The notes: generated from the letters alone by a model not told the origin. Shown: positions 1-9,370, counted from the stretch's first letter. The stretch: 64,000 nt of DNA from Candidatus Protochlamydia phocaeensis (GCF_001545115.1 NZ_FCNU01000032.1:339504-403503); one strand, 5' to 3'. Translations and numbers: made by a program.

Positions 1-528
1 TCCTTTTACATAATTTGCAACGCCTATTTCTTGCTCGCGGCTGAGAGGAGAAAAAACTCCAATAATTGCCAAACTTTCCGCTCCAAGCTTTCTCAGCTCT
101 TCGATAGCGTTTGCTATTTGATCGGGCTTTAAATCTTTAATCGCCCTTCCATCGCACTCAAACCCGCCATCAATCGTTCGTGCTCCCGCCAAAACAGCCT
201 GCTTAAGCTCTTTGGGCCACTGATAGCAAGAAGGAAGCGTTTGCGGCTGATGGCCTGCTAGGCGGATGACGCCCACGCGATAGAGTCCTTGACGCTGTAA
301 AATAGCATTGATCGCATGCGTTGTCCCCAAAAAAACCCCTTGAACGGCAGAGGGATGGACAGCAGCTTGTTTCAATAAGGAAGCGACTGCCGTTTTGAAT
401 CCCTGGCTAATCTCCCGAGTGGTGGTCACTTTAACGCTTGCTATGATGGTTTGCTGATCGTTTACCAAAACAGCGTCAGTATTTGTCCCACCAATATCAA
501 TTCCAATAGAAAATCTTTGGACTTTCAT
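1..528 (-). CDS. Hydantoinase/N-methylhydantoinase A (oxoprolinase) family protein, partial
   Basis: Only the N-terminal 176 or so codons are in the window; the gene runs off the left edge. The protein opens with an ASKHA-type phosphate loop (GIDIGGTNTDAVLV near residues 9-22) followed by a TTHAINAI-like segment, the pattern of the hydantoinase A / 5-oxoprolinase N-terminal domain. Members open hydantoin or 5-oxoproline type rings in an ATP-dependent way in the cytoplasm. Its ATG overlaps the stop codon of the upstream DUF917 gene by 4 bases (ATGA), so the two are translationally coupled. DUF917 proteins and hydantoinase A commonly sit together, which supports the family call. The exact substrate cannot be told from the fragment. 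Confidence 0.85.
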   Translation of the reverse strand, partial: MKVQRFSIGIDIGGTNTDAVLVNDQQTIIASVKVTTTREISQGFKTAVASLLKQAAVHPSAVQGVFLGTTHAINAILQRQGLYRVGVIRLAGHQPQTLPSCYQWPKELKQAVLAGARTIDGGFECDGRAIKDLKPDQIANAIEELRKLGAESLAIIGVFSPLSREQEIGVANYVKG

Positions 529-1589
529 CGCTTTGCCTCATTTTGAATAGGTTGATAGCCGAATGAATAGCCAAAAGCGCGCGGCCCCACTAATTCTAGT
601 CCGTGCGCCGACAGCCATGGAAGAGGAGAGGGAAAAGCCATGAGAACCACTTGCAGGCCATAGCGCAATCCTTCACTTGTAATAGGAGTAAAGCTCGTTT
701 TCTCCAGCAGCACTAAAATATCCGGCGTCATGGCCAAAGGCCGGTCCTGCTGCAGGGCTACTAGATACTCATTCTGAAAAGAAATTCGAATTTTTCCTTC
801 TTTCGCCAGCATTGTGGCGGTCCCCTTTAAGAATCCGCCTTCAACGGTCTGATCAACGTCAATTAAATTCCCCTCTGCCAACAGGCGGGCATCCCACTGT
901 TTTTCCAAAAGAGGAAATAAGTCGTTAGATCGATTATTAGCAATGGTTCTTCCCAATTGCATGGCTCGAGAAATGGAACTAGCTAGTGTTCCTTGCTTAG
1001 CCGCCAATCCATCCATTAGATAGAAAGCAGCCGCGCTGCTCGATCCCATCGCAACCGTCGCTGCGCGCGCAATCCGTTCTAATGACTCCGGACTGTCTGC
1101 GTGGATCATCAAGGAATTGCCCAAACTGTCGGCTTGAAAGGCAGGGCCTAAAGGCAAGCCGGCAAGATAGCACGTGCTCATTTGCAAAGCCGGAAAAGCC
1201 CGCCCGATCATATCGGCATCCAAAACGGGGATGCCCAACTGGCTGGCTGCAAAAAAAGGCGTCAAGGCGTTTGCTCCGCCGATTTCGGCAGCCATCAGCG
1301 CTGCCGGGGTTTTCCCTAAATTTTTTTTGATGGCATCTACAATGGCAAACAGCTCACGGCCGCTTGGAATTTTTTCTAGGCTGATTAAAGGGGCTCCCAT
1401 GAATGTCACAGGAACGACAAGGTCCTCTTCATTTAGCTCTTCTAACGAGATTAAGTCGGGCAACCCATATTGTTCCACTTGATAGTCAATCATTGGCAAG
1501 ACGTTGAAAGGATCCCCCCCTCCGCCAGACCCCAACACAGCACTACCTAGGGCCAAATTTGCCAAATCTTCTTTAGTCAATCGCTGCAT
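525..1589 (-). CDS. DUF917 family protein, hydantoinase partner
   Basis: The 354-residue protein begins with the signature of DUF917 proteins: a Gly-rich loop (GSAVLGSGGGGDP, about residues 15-27), then the VVPVTFMGAP and AAEIGGANA segments and an LDADMIGRAFP motif near residue 125. This family accompanies hydantoinase/oxoprolinase subunits and is thought to be part of, or to assist, ring-opening enzymes; its chemistry is poorly defined. The ATG has a clear AAAGGAAA ribosome binding site. It overlaps the permease gene upstream by 17 bases and the hydantoinase gene downstream by 4, so it lies inside a tight operon. The length is normal for the family and no break is seen. Confidence 0.85.
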   Translation of the reverse strand: MQRLTKEDLANLALGSAVLGSGGGGDPFNVLPMIDYQVEQYGLPDLISLEELNEEDLVVPVTFMGAPLISLEKIPSGRELFAIVDAIKKNLGKTPAALMAAEIGGANALTPFFAASQLGIPVLDADMIGRAFPALQMSTCYLAGLPLGPAFQADSLGNSLMIHADSPESLERIARAATVAMGSSSAAAFYLMDGLAAKQGTLASSISRAMQLGRTIANNRSNDLFPLLEKQWDARLLAEGNLIDVDQTVEGGFLKGTATMLAKEGKIRISFQNEYLVALQQDRPLAMTPDILVLLEKTSFTPITSEGLRYGLQVVLMAFPSPLPWLSAHGLELVGPRAFGYSFGYQPIQNEAKR

Positions 1590-2784
1590 ATACTTTTCCT
1601 TTATTAAAATTTAAAAGCATCATATTTACAATCAAGGCCAGGAAGAAGGCATCCAAAAAAGCAATGGAAGATAGCTCCCACAGCTTAAGAAGCGAGCCGA
1701 TCCCTCCCAGCAATCCTCCTGCCCATGCCAATAGGCAGTTTTTTTCGCTGACGGCCTTTCCTTGCCAGCTTTCCCACAGATAGCTTGATAACAAAATGGC
1801 GCCGATGCTGCCTATCCCCAATCCCACAAGATTTAAAGACAGCTCTAAGTGCTCGGCAGGATTCAAGCAAGCAAGAAGCGTTCCTCCTATTCCCAGCATC
1901 AGTACCCTTGCTTTAAACGTGAAAGAAGGAAAAACTATCTGCGAGCTGGCGACAGCTGAATAGAGATTGGCATTATTCGTCGTCCATCCAGCCAACAGAA
2001 TAAATAGAGCCGTCCACATACTCCACCAAACACCCTGCCCGGCTTGCAGCACTTCAACGATTGTCTTAGCTTGGCCTTGGCAAGCCAAATAAACACCTGC
2101 CATTTCAATTACGGGTACGATAAGCCCATATAGAACAAGAATGCTGATATAGGCATCTTTAGGCGATTTAGCATGCCGAAAAAATGTCGGCAAATCGATA
2201 ACGGCCCCTAATTCAATCCCAAGGATAATTGCAAGCCCTTCCCAAATGGAAAAAGAAGGATTGTTTTCTTGAGGCTCGAATTCAACGCTCCAAAGCGCAT
2301 ATCCTACAGTTAAAATGAGCAAAGGCAGGCTAATGTCAGCTAGCCGATTAACAGCTTTGATCCCCTTGAGCATGAGCAAAGATAAAACCAATCCCAGCAA
2401 AGCATTTAGCAAATAGGAAGGACATTTTAGGCCCGCCTTAAGAGTAAAATGTTCCAATCCAAGGCTCATGAGATTGAGCTGAATGGCAAACCAGCCCATC
2501 ATAGATCCCATCAACGCTAACGCAAAAAGCTGGCTCCCTCTCTTGCCGAAATAACGCTTGGCTTGCTCAGCAGTGCTATTGCGATACGTGACGCTCATGC
2601 GAGCCGAAATCAGTCCTAAAATAAGCAAAAGCGCATTGCCTATACCGATAATAGAGAAAGAAGCCCTCCACCCATATTTTTCGCATAGCAAGCTTCCAAT
2701 GAAGATGACAGGCAGGCAGATGACTCCGCCGGCCTGAATGCTGAGCAGCTGCCTCCAGGATTGCAAGGTTTGTAAAGATTTCAT
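1573..2784 (-). CDS. NCS1-type cytosine/purine/hydantoin permease
   Basis: The 403-residue protein is almost entirely hydrophobic, with about 12 predicted membrane helices. It fits the nucleobase:cation symporter-1 (CodB-like) pattern: an early Gly-rich helix, an FGKRGSQLFAL stretch before TM3 (near residue 82) and a conserved TTNNANLYS segment (near 268) typical of cytosine and hydantoin permeases. It would import a cyclic nitrogen compound across the inner membrane. The downstream overlap with DUF917 and hydantoinase genes suggests that the imported ring compound is the substrate they open. The start has a good AGGGGAAGAG site. Cytosine, allantoin, hydantoin and oxoproline cannot be told apart from sequence alone. 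Confidence 0.8.
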   Translation of the reverse strand: MKSLQTLQSWRQLLSIQAGGVICLPVIFIGSLLCEKYGWRASFSIIGIGNALLLILGLISARMSVTYRNSTAEQAKRYFGKRGSQLFALALMGSMMGWFAIQLNLMSLGLEHFTLKAGLKCPSYLLNALLGLVLSLLMLKGIKAVNRLADISLPLLILTVGYALWSVEFEPQENNPSFSIWEGLAIILGIELGAVIDLPTFFRHAKSPKDAYISILVLYGLIVPVIEMAGVYLACQGQAKTIVEVLQAGQGVWWSMWTALFILLAGWTTNNANLYSAVASSQIVFPSFTFKARVLMLGIGGTLLACLNPAEHLELSLNLVGLGIGSIGAILLSSYLWESWQGKAVSEKNCLLAWAGGLLGGIGSLLKLWELSSIAFLDAFFLALIVNMMLLNFNKGKVYAAID

Positions 2785-2797
2785 CGTCTCTTCCCCT

Positions 2798-4006
2798 TTA
2801 AATATTATTTTTACTAAAGATGGAGCAGAAAACGTGCTGGATCAAAAATAGCTTTGGATTGCCTATCAAGCATCCCCATGCCTCTCCTCGTTCCTTATAG
2901 GTTTGCCAAAAGGCTGTTGAAGGAAGCGCTTTGTCTTGCAGTTCGTTTGGATATTGCCTGTGAACAGCGGCATTGGCCAAAATGATCGCCACGGGATCTT
3001 TTTTCAGGATCTTTTTCTTCCATTCTTGAGCAGCTAATGCCTCATCTGCGCGAACACAAATGCCTTCTATGGCAATAATGGCTTTATCCTCCTTCAAATC
3101 CTCTACCGGCAAATAGCAGCCGGCTTCTGCATTGGGCTGAAATAACACGGACGTTTGCTGGGCGATTTTGACGATTTCCTGGCTTGCAGCCGCTAACTTG
3201 GCCGTAAATTGCAAGCAGATGCCTTGGTTAAAGGCAAAGTTCATTAATGCCTCATAACTCCAAAACATGGGCAGTGTCGGCCAGCAAGTATTGTGTGCAT
3301 AAATAAATGAAGAAGACAGCAAAGCTTCTATTTCTTCTTTGCGCGAAAGGACCGAAAATGAGGGAACGACTGTTTGCATTAGCCAACTAACGGATTGTTT
3401 AGCTAATTCTTGCCGTAGCTTGCTTTCTAAATTTGTTGCAAAGCAGGTCGTAATGGCCAAAGAGCCAAAAGCCTTGAGCTTCTTGGGATTGCCGCGTTCG
3501 TTAGAAAGAAAGGGCGAACTCTCCTTGGCTTCTTTGATTTCCTTGGTTTGAGTAAGAAGATAGGACTCTAAAATAAAAAATAGTGTCTCTTCACAAGAAA
3601 AATTCCAGTTTTCACACTTCAAGACTTCGCTCAACGATTTTCGCTCTCTCATCCATTGTTGCAGAGCTTTAGATTCTTTAATCGTCTCTATCTCTTTCCA
3701 AATGACTCGAACCCTTTCCATTTCCTCTAAGTAGATCTTAGCTAGACGGGGTTCATTCAAAATTGATTGAGCCAAGCAAGCAATTCGCACAGCTCGAATC
3801 TGACAGGCATTTTCGCCAACTAAAGCATCAAACGCGCTCCAACGGCTTTGGCACAGTGCTTCTAGCGCTTTTTCTGTGGCGTAGAGCAAGAGTTGATACT
3901 CACTCAGCCCTTTCTTTAAATCGCCTCCAATCTTTTCTTCTGCTTTATAAGGCAGTAAATTGCTCAAATAATTTGTATTGATCGTAGATATAGCGTTAAC
4001 CATCAT
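2798..4006 (-). CDS. Hypothetical protein at the head of the hydantoinase operon
   Basis: I do not recognise this 402-residue protein. It is mostly helical and Ala/Glu/Lys-rich, has no signal peptide or membrane segment, and carries many scattered cysteines. Its stop lies 13 bases before the permease start on the same strand, so it is probably co-transcribed with permease, DUF917 and hydantoinase. A cytosolic partner in the same pathway is one possibility; a host-directed effector that happens to lead the operon is another. Two ATG codons are adjacent at the start, with no strong ribosome binding site. Codon use looks like that of its neighbours, and the reading frame is intact. Confidence 0.6.
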   Translation of the reverse strand: MMVNAISTINTNYLSNLLPYKAEEKIGGDLKKGLSEYQLLLYATEKALEALCQSRWSAFDALVGENACQIRAVRIACLAQSILNEPRLAKIYLEEMERVRVIWKEIETIKESKALQQWMRERKSLSEVLKCENWNFSCEETLFFILESYLLTQTKEIKEAKESSPFLSNERGNPKKLKAFGSLAITTCFATNLESKLRQELAKQSVSWLMQTVVPSFSVLSRKEEIEALLSSSFIYAHNTCWPTLPMFWSYEALMNFAFNQGICLQFTAKLAAASQEIVKIAQQTSVLFQPNAEAGCYLPVEDLKEDKAIIAIEGICVRADEALAAQEWKKKILKKDPVAIILANAAVHRQYPNELQDKALPSTAFWQTYKERGEAWGCLIGNPKLFLIQHVFCSIFSKNNI

Positions 4007-4148
4007 AAAATCCTCAAAATAAAACTATTAAAATATAATAAACACAAACACCTGATAATCAAGTATTTAAAACTCAAAAAAGTATAAGCGGAAGCTAAGG
4101 TTTTAAGACCTTAAACGACCGACCAATCAAGGCGTACTCAGGAAAAAA

Positions 4149-4268
4149 TTAAGAATGATGGGAATGGCGATGGTGCCAAAAAGAAGGGAAGGAACAAGAA
4201 GGGAAGAAAAATGAAAAGGATAAAGCAGTCCTATCGCCTGCCTTTATAGAAGAGGGATTAGCTATCAT
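4149..4268 (-). CDS. Small His-tailed ORF A (39 residues), possibly decayed
   Basis: This short ORF encodes an aromatic and Ser-rich segment (SFSFFFPSCSFPSF) followed by the tail WHHRHSHHS. It resembles small ORF B about 250 bases upstream in the same orientation: both have an Arg-centred turn, a Phe/Ser/Pro hydrophobic stretch and a His-rich end directly before the stop. No clear ribosome binding site precedes the ATG and a stop lies four codons upstream, so this copy may be degraded. A metal-binding or membrane-associated microprotein is a guess from composition only. Confidence 0.3.
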   Translation of the reverse strand: MIANPSSIKAGDRTALSFSFFFPSCSFPSFWHHRHSHHS

Positions 4269-4394
4269 AATAAAATTCCATTAACTAAACATTTAGATAA
4301 ACCATGTCTTTAACTAGGCAATAGCAACTAAAAGGGTCGCTAGCATAATTAAAGAGAACGAAAAACTATTTTAATACAGACTAAAACGGAGAAA

Positions 4395-4547
4395 TTAAGC
4401 GTGAAGATGGCAATGATGATGCCCAAAAGAAAGGAAAGAACGAATGAAAAGGAAAGATGCAAAAAGGGGACGTGTGCCGATTAAGCTGCAATCATCAAGC
4501 CAAGCTTGTTGAGTCAACTTTTCAGTAAAATTGATAAAATTAGACAT
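4395..4547 (-). CDS. Small His-tailed ORF B (50 residues)
   Basis: The ORF starts at an ATG with a GAGG ribosome binding site at normal distance. It has a polar N-terminus (MSNFINFTEKLTQQAWLDD), then a hydrophobic Phe/Leu/Ser stretch (about residues 28-41) and ends in GHHHCHLHA. The His/Cys tail could bind a metal ion. It is paralogous in layout to ORF A downstream. No known family is recognised. The arrangement of start signal plus a matching neighbour argues that this is a real microprotein rather than chance, but it remains unproven. Confidence 0.4.
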   Translation of the reverse strand: MSNFINFTEKLTQQAWLDDCSLIGTRPLFASFLFIRSFLSFGHHHCHLHA

Positions 4548-4696
4548 AAAAACCTCTTTTTCAGGGTATCGATTATATTAAAGCAAGCGAAAATTAAGTG
4601 GCAAGATTTTTTAACTTTTCATAAAATTCTTTAAAAATCAGATATTCTATATTATTAAAAATATCTTAATAATTTATTAACACAATTATCATTTAA

Positions 4697-4702
4697 TATA
4701 AT
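4697..4702 (+). promoter_or_regulatory. Probable -10 box and AT-rich leader of the 473-residue effector candidate
   Basis: TATAAT lies 27 bases before the ATG at 4729. The preceding 120 bases are almost only A and T. The same layout occurs before the genes at 10265 and 51971. The matching -35 element is not clear by eye. Confidence 0.45.
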
Positions 4703-4728
4703 TAGGTTTATTTTAAATTTGAGTTTTT

Positions 4729-6150
4729 ATGAATCTCCCTATTTCACATTTAATTCCTCCCCCTAAAGACCCGCTAGATTCTTCGTCCTCGGGTGTAAAA
4801 GGAAAATGGGTTTATACAAACAAGCAAGTTTTTTATTCCACATCTCACAAACCTATCTCGGGACAAGGAAAAAAAATTGAAGTCTCGCTGCAGAAAGTTA
4901 AAAAGCTTTTACAAGAAGTAGATCCGCTTTCTTTAAAAGAAGGGGATATCGAATCTTTATCCGCATTAAAGGCTTTAGTTGGGGTTAAAGTTGAAAAATA
5001 TAACCAAAGCCATGGACGTATTTATAAATTCTTCTCCAGGTTGATTTACGGAGATGTCAACGCGTATAAAAATCAAATCATCAAATCTGTGGACAGCCTT
5101 TTGGAAAGGAACGCGTTAGAGAAAGAGGCGAGTTCAAAAATCTCAGAAGCGGAAAAAGATGCCTCAAAAATTGCGGAGGAAGTTGTCAAAAGCCCAATAG
5201 AGAAGGAAGAATTGCCTCCTCTTTCAAGTTCTTTGCAAACACCTGAAAAGGCAGAATTTAAATCTCTTTATCAAGAATTTGCGCCTCAATTCGTTAAAGA
5301 TTTTTTGCTTCCTTATATTACAGGGAAAATTCGCCCCGAGACAGAATCTAAAGACCGTCTTCCCATGATGGATAGATTGCTGAGCGAGCTAGAAAGGCAA
5401 AAGCAGGCGCCTTTATCGATTAACGAGAGAAAAGACATTGAACAACTGGCTTTAGACACTTATCTGCATGTGGCAATTGGCGGATTGTATGCCCATTTAA
5501 ATAGAAACCATTCTCAAAAACCGATTGAAATCTACGCATATGGAAAGGAATTTACGAAAGAATTTCAAATGCTGCTTGATAGCTTGAAACCCTCTCTTAT
5601 AAAGGACTTTCCCGCTCAAAATATCACCGATCAATACCTGGAAGAAATCGTAAAAAAAGCCTTAGTAAAATTTAATCAAGATGTTGAAGTCGATACAGCT
5701 ATCGGAAATCCCGATGATCGATTTATAAAAGCTAAAGAAATTTTATCCGAAGAGAATATAACGAAATTAAGGCAGTTATATAAACAATATGCAGAAAACT
5801 TAGAAGAATTAATCTTATTGGAAGAGAAAACTCCACGTGCCCGTATAGCATATGAGGAAGCTAAAAAATCTAAAAATTTGTTTTTAAATAGTAAAGAAAA
5901 TCGCTTGGAATATGAGCGCTTATACTCAAAAATTAAAAATAATTATTTTAATTTATTATCCAAAAAACAAGAATCTCTAGAAAATCTAAATAAAATAAAA
6001 GAAGAAATAAATAAAATAGAAAGCAAAAAATTGTTTTTAGATCCCAAACAAAGTGAACAAGAAATCAAAACAATAGCAGACGCCGAATTGGCAAAAGCGC
6101 AAGAGTATAAAAGCAAGCGATTAAAGAAAAATGCCGAGCTCGGAGAATAA
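4729..6150 (+). CDS. Coiled-coil protein, candidate secreted effector
   Basis: I do not recognise a family in this 473-residue protein. The first 30 residues are rich in Ser, Pro and Leu, as is common for type III secretion signals, and there is no Sec signal peptide. A helical segment near residues 80-125 carries the pattern KFFSRLIYGDVNAYKNQI. A similar pattern (SFFSFIYKKEIADLRQQK) appears at about residues 94-111 of the RasGAP protein at 51971. Residues 330-473 are strongly charged heptad-like coiled coil. The gene stands alone between opposing transcription units and is preceded by a very AT-rich leader with a TATAAT box, like the two other effector candidates. An effector role is inference. 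Confidence 0.6.
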   Translation: MNLPISHLIPPPKDPLDSSSSGVKGKWVYTNKQVFYSTSHKPISGQGKKIEVSLQKVKKLLQEVDPLSLKEGDIESLSALKALVGVKVEKYNQSHGRIYKFFSRLIYGDVNAYKNQIIKSVDSLLERNALEKEASSKISEAEKDASKIAEEVVKSPIEKEELPPLSSSLQTPEKAEFKSLYQEFAPQFVKDFLLPYITGKIRPETESKDRLPMMDRLLSELERQKQAPLSINERKDIEQLALDTYLHVAIGGLYAHLNRNHSQKPIEIYAYGKEFTKEFQMLLDSLKPSLIKDFPAQNITDQYLEEIVKKALVKFNQDVEVDTAIGNPDDRFIKAKEILSEENITKLRQLYKQYAENLEELILLEEKTPRARIAYEEAKKSKNLFLNSKENRLEYERLYSKIKNNYFNLLSKKQESLENLNKIKEEINKIESKKLFLDPKQSEQEIKTIADAELAKAQEYKSKRLKKNAELGE

Positions 6151-6398
6151 GAAGATGTCCTACAAAACTGCTAAGATTGTTTCTTGAATAGAAGGGATTT
6201 AACATTCTCTGTAATCGCCATAAGCTATGCCACTCGCATGGCTTCTTTAGTCTAACAAGCCTTTTCTTATCTATACCATCCAAATTTGGGTTTAAAAAAC
6301 CTTCCAAGAAAAGAGATTAAAAGCTTAATAACTTGAGTTTAGCGTTTTTTTGCCCTTTGGACTGACGTGAAAGCTCGTGCAGATGAAAAATGGCAAAC

Positions 6399-7592
6399 TC
6401 AGGTTAATCCCCCATTCCGTTTAATAAATAAGAAAACAAGAGCCGCGGCCAATTGCATTGAAATAGAGAAGCCGATAAGCAAAGGCAAATGAAAATCATA
6501 GAGCATGCCCATTAAAGCGCTTCCCAAAAACCAAGCCACTCCAAACCAAATGTTGAAAATACCATAAGCCGTAGCCCGCTGCTGGCTGCTGACTAAATGG
6601 GCAATGATTGCCCGCATGATCGACTCTTGGGCCCCCAGCCCAATCCCCCAAATTAACATTCCCAATAAAGAAAAGGCAAAACCGCCTAGAAACACAAGAG
6701 GGGGAAAAAGAAGGGATAAAAGCGTTGTGCCGATTAAGATGGATATGCCATAGCGATCGAAGAGATGACCGAAGAGGAAAGCCGAGAGTCCACCTATTCC
6801 CATGGCAGCAGCATAGAAAAGAGGGATCCATGACGAAGAGACAATGGCTTGTTTTTGAAAGTGATAGGCAATTAAGGGAAAATCCACATAGCCTGCCGCC
6901 AATAAACAAATAGCGGAAAGATACAGCCAATAAGACTTGCGAAAGTCACTCGAATCGAGAGAGGGATGAGCCACTTCCAGCTCTTGAGGCCTTGGGAAAA
7001 AAAATCGGGCCGCTGCCAACAACAAGAGAGAAAGAAGGGCGGGTATTAAAAGCCATTCAAATCCCCATGCGTAGCTGCCTTGGATAAATAAGATCCACGA
7101 TATAAGCAAAGGGCCTAGAACAGCTCCTATTTGATCCATGGCTTCGTGCAATCCAAAACCCCAACCACGCCCTGTGGCATGGGTCGCATAAGACAGCATA
7201 GCGTCTTTAGAAGGACTGCGGATGGCTTTGCCAAACCTTTCGAGGATAATAAGTCCTGCCGCCGCAGGCCATGTTTGCGCAAACGCCAATAAGGGAACAC
7301 TAAGCAGGTTAAGGGCGTATCCTATACCCGTCAATAGCCAGTATTTACCTGTTTTATCACTGAAGTATCCGGAAACTAAGCGCAAAGCATAGCCGATTAG
7401 TTCCCCTAGACCGGCTATTATACCGACAACTGTTGCCGATGCTCCTAAGAAGGCCAAATAAGGCCCTGTTATGCTTCTTGCCCCTTCATAGGTCATATCG
7501 GCAAAGAGACTGACGAGCCCCATCAACACCACAAACCGAATAGCTTTTTGTGTGGTTAAAGAAGAGGCTCGGTTTCCTAATTCTTTAGACAT
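6399..7592 (-). CDS. Major facilitator superfamily transporter
   Basis: The 397-residue protein has about 12 hydrophobic helices and typical MFS features: GYFSDKTGKYW in the loop between TM2 and TM3 (near residues 95-105), an RSPSKDAMLSYA segment, a GFGLHEAMDQIGAVLGPLL helix with conserved acidic and Gly residues, and a second-half loop FGHLFDRYG that repeats the motif A pattern. It is an inner-membrane carrier of unknown substrate; many relatives are annotated only as MFS exporters. A YheO-like regulator gene lies 129 bases upstream on the same strand, so it may be controlled by that sensor. The frame is intact and of usual length. Confidence 0.85.
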   Translation of the reverse strand: MSKELGNRASSLTTQKAIRFVVLMGLVSLFADMTYEGARSITGPYLAFLGASATVVGIIAGLGELIGYALRLVSGYFSDKTGKYWLLTGIGYALNLLSVPLLAFAQTWPAAAGLIILERFGKAIRSPSKDAMLSYATHATGRGWGFGLHEAMDQIGAVLGPLLISWILFIQGSYAWGFEWLLIPALLSLLLLAAARFFFPRPQELEVAHPSLDSSDFRKSYWLYLSAICLLAAGYVDFPLIAYHFQKQAIVSSSWIPLFYAAAMGIGGLSAFLFGHLFDRYGISILIGTTLLSLLFPPLVFLGGFAFSLLGMLIWGIGLGAQESIMRAIIAHLVSSQQRATAYGIFNIWFGVAWFLGSALMGMLYDFHLPLLIGFSISMQLAAALVFLFIKRNGGLT

Positions 7593-7721
7593 CCCTCTCG
7601 CCTTTAAATTTGCTAATGCGCTAATAAAAGCCTAGACATTCCAAGTTTTGAATAGTTCAAATTATCATTTATTTCAAGAGCCAGAGAAAAGCAAAGGCGC
7701 TTCAATGCATCGCTTTGCCTT

Positions 7722-8354
7722 TTATGATTCTTCTAGCCCTTTCAAATAATTGTAAATGCTGGCCCGAGAAAGTTTAAGATATTGGGCAACGGAAGGAATG
7801 GCATTTTTATAGTTAAAAATACCCTTTGCATATAGATATAGGACCATTTCTTTTTTTTGCTGCCGATTAAGATGGCTCAACGCCAAATGATGCTCATGCA
7901 AGTAATGCTGAATGAATTGCTGAATTTGTTCTTGGCTGTCCCCTCCAAAAAGCTCAATGGGATTTTCTCCTTCATCTTTCACGTTTAAAAAGACATTGAG
8001 AAGCTGGCGGGCTTCTTGAAAAAAACGCGTATCGACATTAAAACAAATTAAACCAATTGCTTCTTGTTGCTGGTCCCGAATCGTAATCGATGTGCATTTG
8101 AGCGGACGTCCATCCCAATTGCGTTTATAATAAGGCTCAAAATAAGCCGGAAACTGGCTTGTTTCAATCCGCAATTCCTGCAAAGGGGTAGGATCTCCTA
8201 CTTTGCGCTGAGAAATATTATGGTAAAGAGCCACAATTTTTCCTGCTTTTAAATCATGGACGGCAACTTCCACAAAAGGATGAAAAAGCTTCACAAGTGC
8301 TTCAATCAGAGGCTGATAAATTCGAAGTTCTTGACTCAACTCTTGTTCTTTCAT
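7722..8354 (-). CDS. YheO/DauR-type PAS-HTH transcriptional regulator
   Basis: The 210-residue protein shows the two domains of the YheO family: an N-terminal PAS-like sensor (about residues 10-120, with VEVAVHDLKAGKIVALYHN and an ITIRDQQQEAIGLICFNVD strand pair) and a C-terminal helix-turn-helix (about 160-207, ending IPSVAQYLKLSRASIYNYLKG). Family members such as DauR repress amino acid or related catabolic genes in response to a small ligand. Here it lies upstream of an MFS gene and downstream of a LysR gene on the same strand, so it probably controls the transporter. No effector molecule can be deduced. Confidence 0.85.
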   Translation of the reverse strand: MKEQELSQELRIYQPLIEALVKLFHPFVEVAVHDLKAGKIVALYHNISQRKVGDPTPLQELRIETSQFPAYFEPYYKRNWDGRPLKCTSITIRDQQQEAIGLICFNVDTRFFQEARQLLNVFLNVKDEGENPIELFGGDSQEQIQQFIQHYLHEHHLALSHLNRQQKKEMVLYLYAKGIFNYKNAIPSVAQYLKLSRASIYNYLKGLEES

Positions 8355-8446
8355 GCCCGGCCACTATTCTTTATTTTTAGATCAAAAGTATAATATAAAC
8401 ATCCTCTGAGAAGAAAGGAAAAAGGATTCTTTCCGAATAAGGATTC

Positions 8447-9310
8447 CTAAAGCGGCATGCCTTTTAGAAGCTCAATAAAGCTTTCTATAGGGGGATGCCT
8501 TGTTTTCGTCCGCGGGCTGATGACAGACATTTTATAATCCATTAAGGAGAAGGGAACCTGATATTCTTGAAGCCCTTTTCTTCCCCTAACCAAATAATCG
8601 GGAAGACAGCCAATTCCAACCCCTGCCTCTGTCAAGCTCCTAATGACTTCCCAACTTGAAAGCTCCGTGAAAATAGGCATGTCTTGCCCATAAAACTTTT
8701 GATAAGCCAACTTAATGTGATCCGTCTCTCGGCTCTTTTCATATAAAACAAACTGAAGTTGCTCGTTTTCTGTTTGCGAAAGAAGGGAAGATAGATAAAA
8801 CCGATACATGCCCTGATCAATTTCTTGACAATCAAAAGCTGAAAAATCCTCTTGATTCAAAGCAATCCCAAAATCGACAGCCCCTTTTCTTATCCACTCT
8901 TTGATATCATTTGCCTCGCCGAGCTTAAACTTTATTTTCAAACGAGGCCAAAGCTTTCGGGCTTGAATGAGCCGATCGGGCAAAAAAGTGGAGGCAATAC
9001 TCGGCTGGCAGGCAAAGTGGACTTGGCCTTGATAGACATCCTCAGTAAAAAGCGTTTGCTCAAGTTCGCGGATATGACGCAAAATTTCTTCGCCTTTTTC
9101 AAAAAGGATTTGGCCCTCTTCCGTCAATTTGAAGCGATGAGGATGATGGATAACCAATTCTTTACCGATCGCTCTTTCTAATTTAACAATTCCTTGGCTG
9201 ATAGCGGACTGGCTTACAAAATTTTCTTTTGAAGAGGCCGAAAGGCTTCCCAACTTGACGGCATCGCAAAAATACTTAAGGTAAATTAAATTGAGAGGAA
9301 GCTTGAGCAT
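8447..9310 (-). CDS. LysR family transcriptional regulator
   Basis: The 287-residue protein has the standard LysR layout. The N-terminal winged helix (residues 5-65) contains YFCDAVKLGSLSASSKENFVSQ and the recognition helix SAISQGIVKLERAIG; a linker helix and a two-lobed substrate-binding domain (about 90-280, with VDFGIALNQ and AGVGIGCLPDYLV) follow. Such proteins bind a small ligand and activate or repress neighbouring genes. It is transcribed in the same direction as the YheO gene 92 bases downstream. The target is not obvious; the YheO-MFS pair or the SugE gene on its other side are candidates. Length and frame are normal. Confidence 0.88.
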   Translation of the reverse strand: MLKLPLNLIYLKYFCDAVKLGSLSASSKENFVSQSAISQGIVKLERAIGKELVIHHPHRFKLTEEGQILFEKGEEILRHIRELEQTLFTEDVYQGQVHFACQPSIASTFLPDRLIQARKLWPRLKIKFKLGEANDIKEWIRKGAVDFGIALNQEDFSAFDCQEIDQGMYRFYLSSLLSQTENEQLQFVLYEKSRETDHIKLAYQKFYGQDMPIFTELSSWEVIRSLTEAGVGIGCLPDYLVRGRKGLQEYQVPFSLMDYKMSVISPRTKTRHPPIESFIELLKGMPL

Positions 9311-9370
9311 GATTTCATCTAAAAAGTAAAAAGATTAATTTACTTATTCCTTAGAGGGTTTCTTAAGCCA

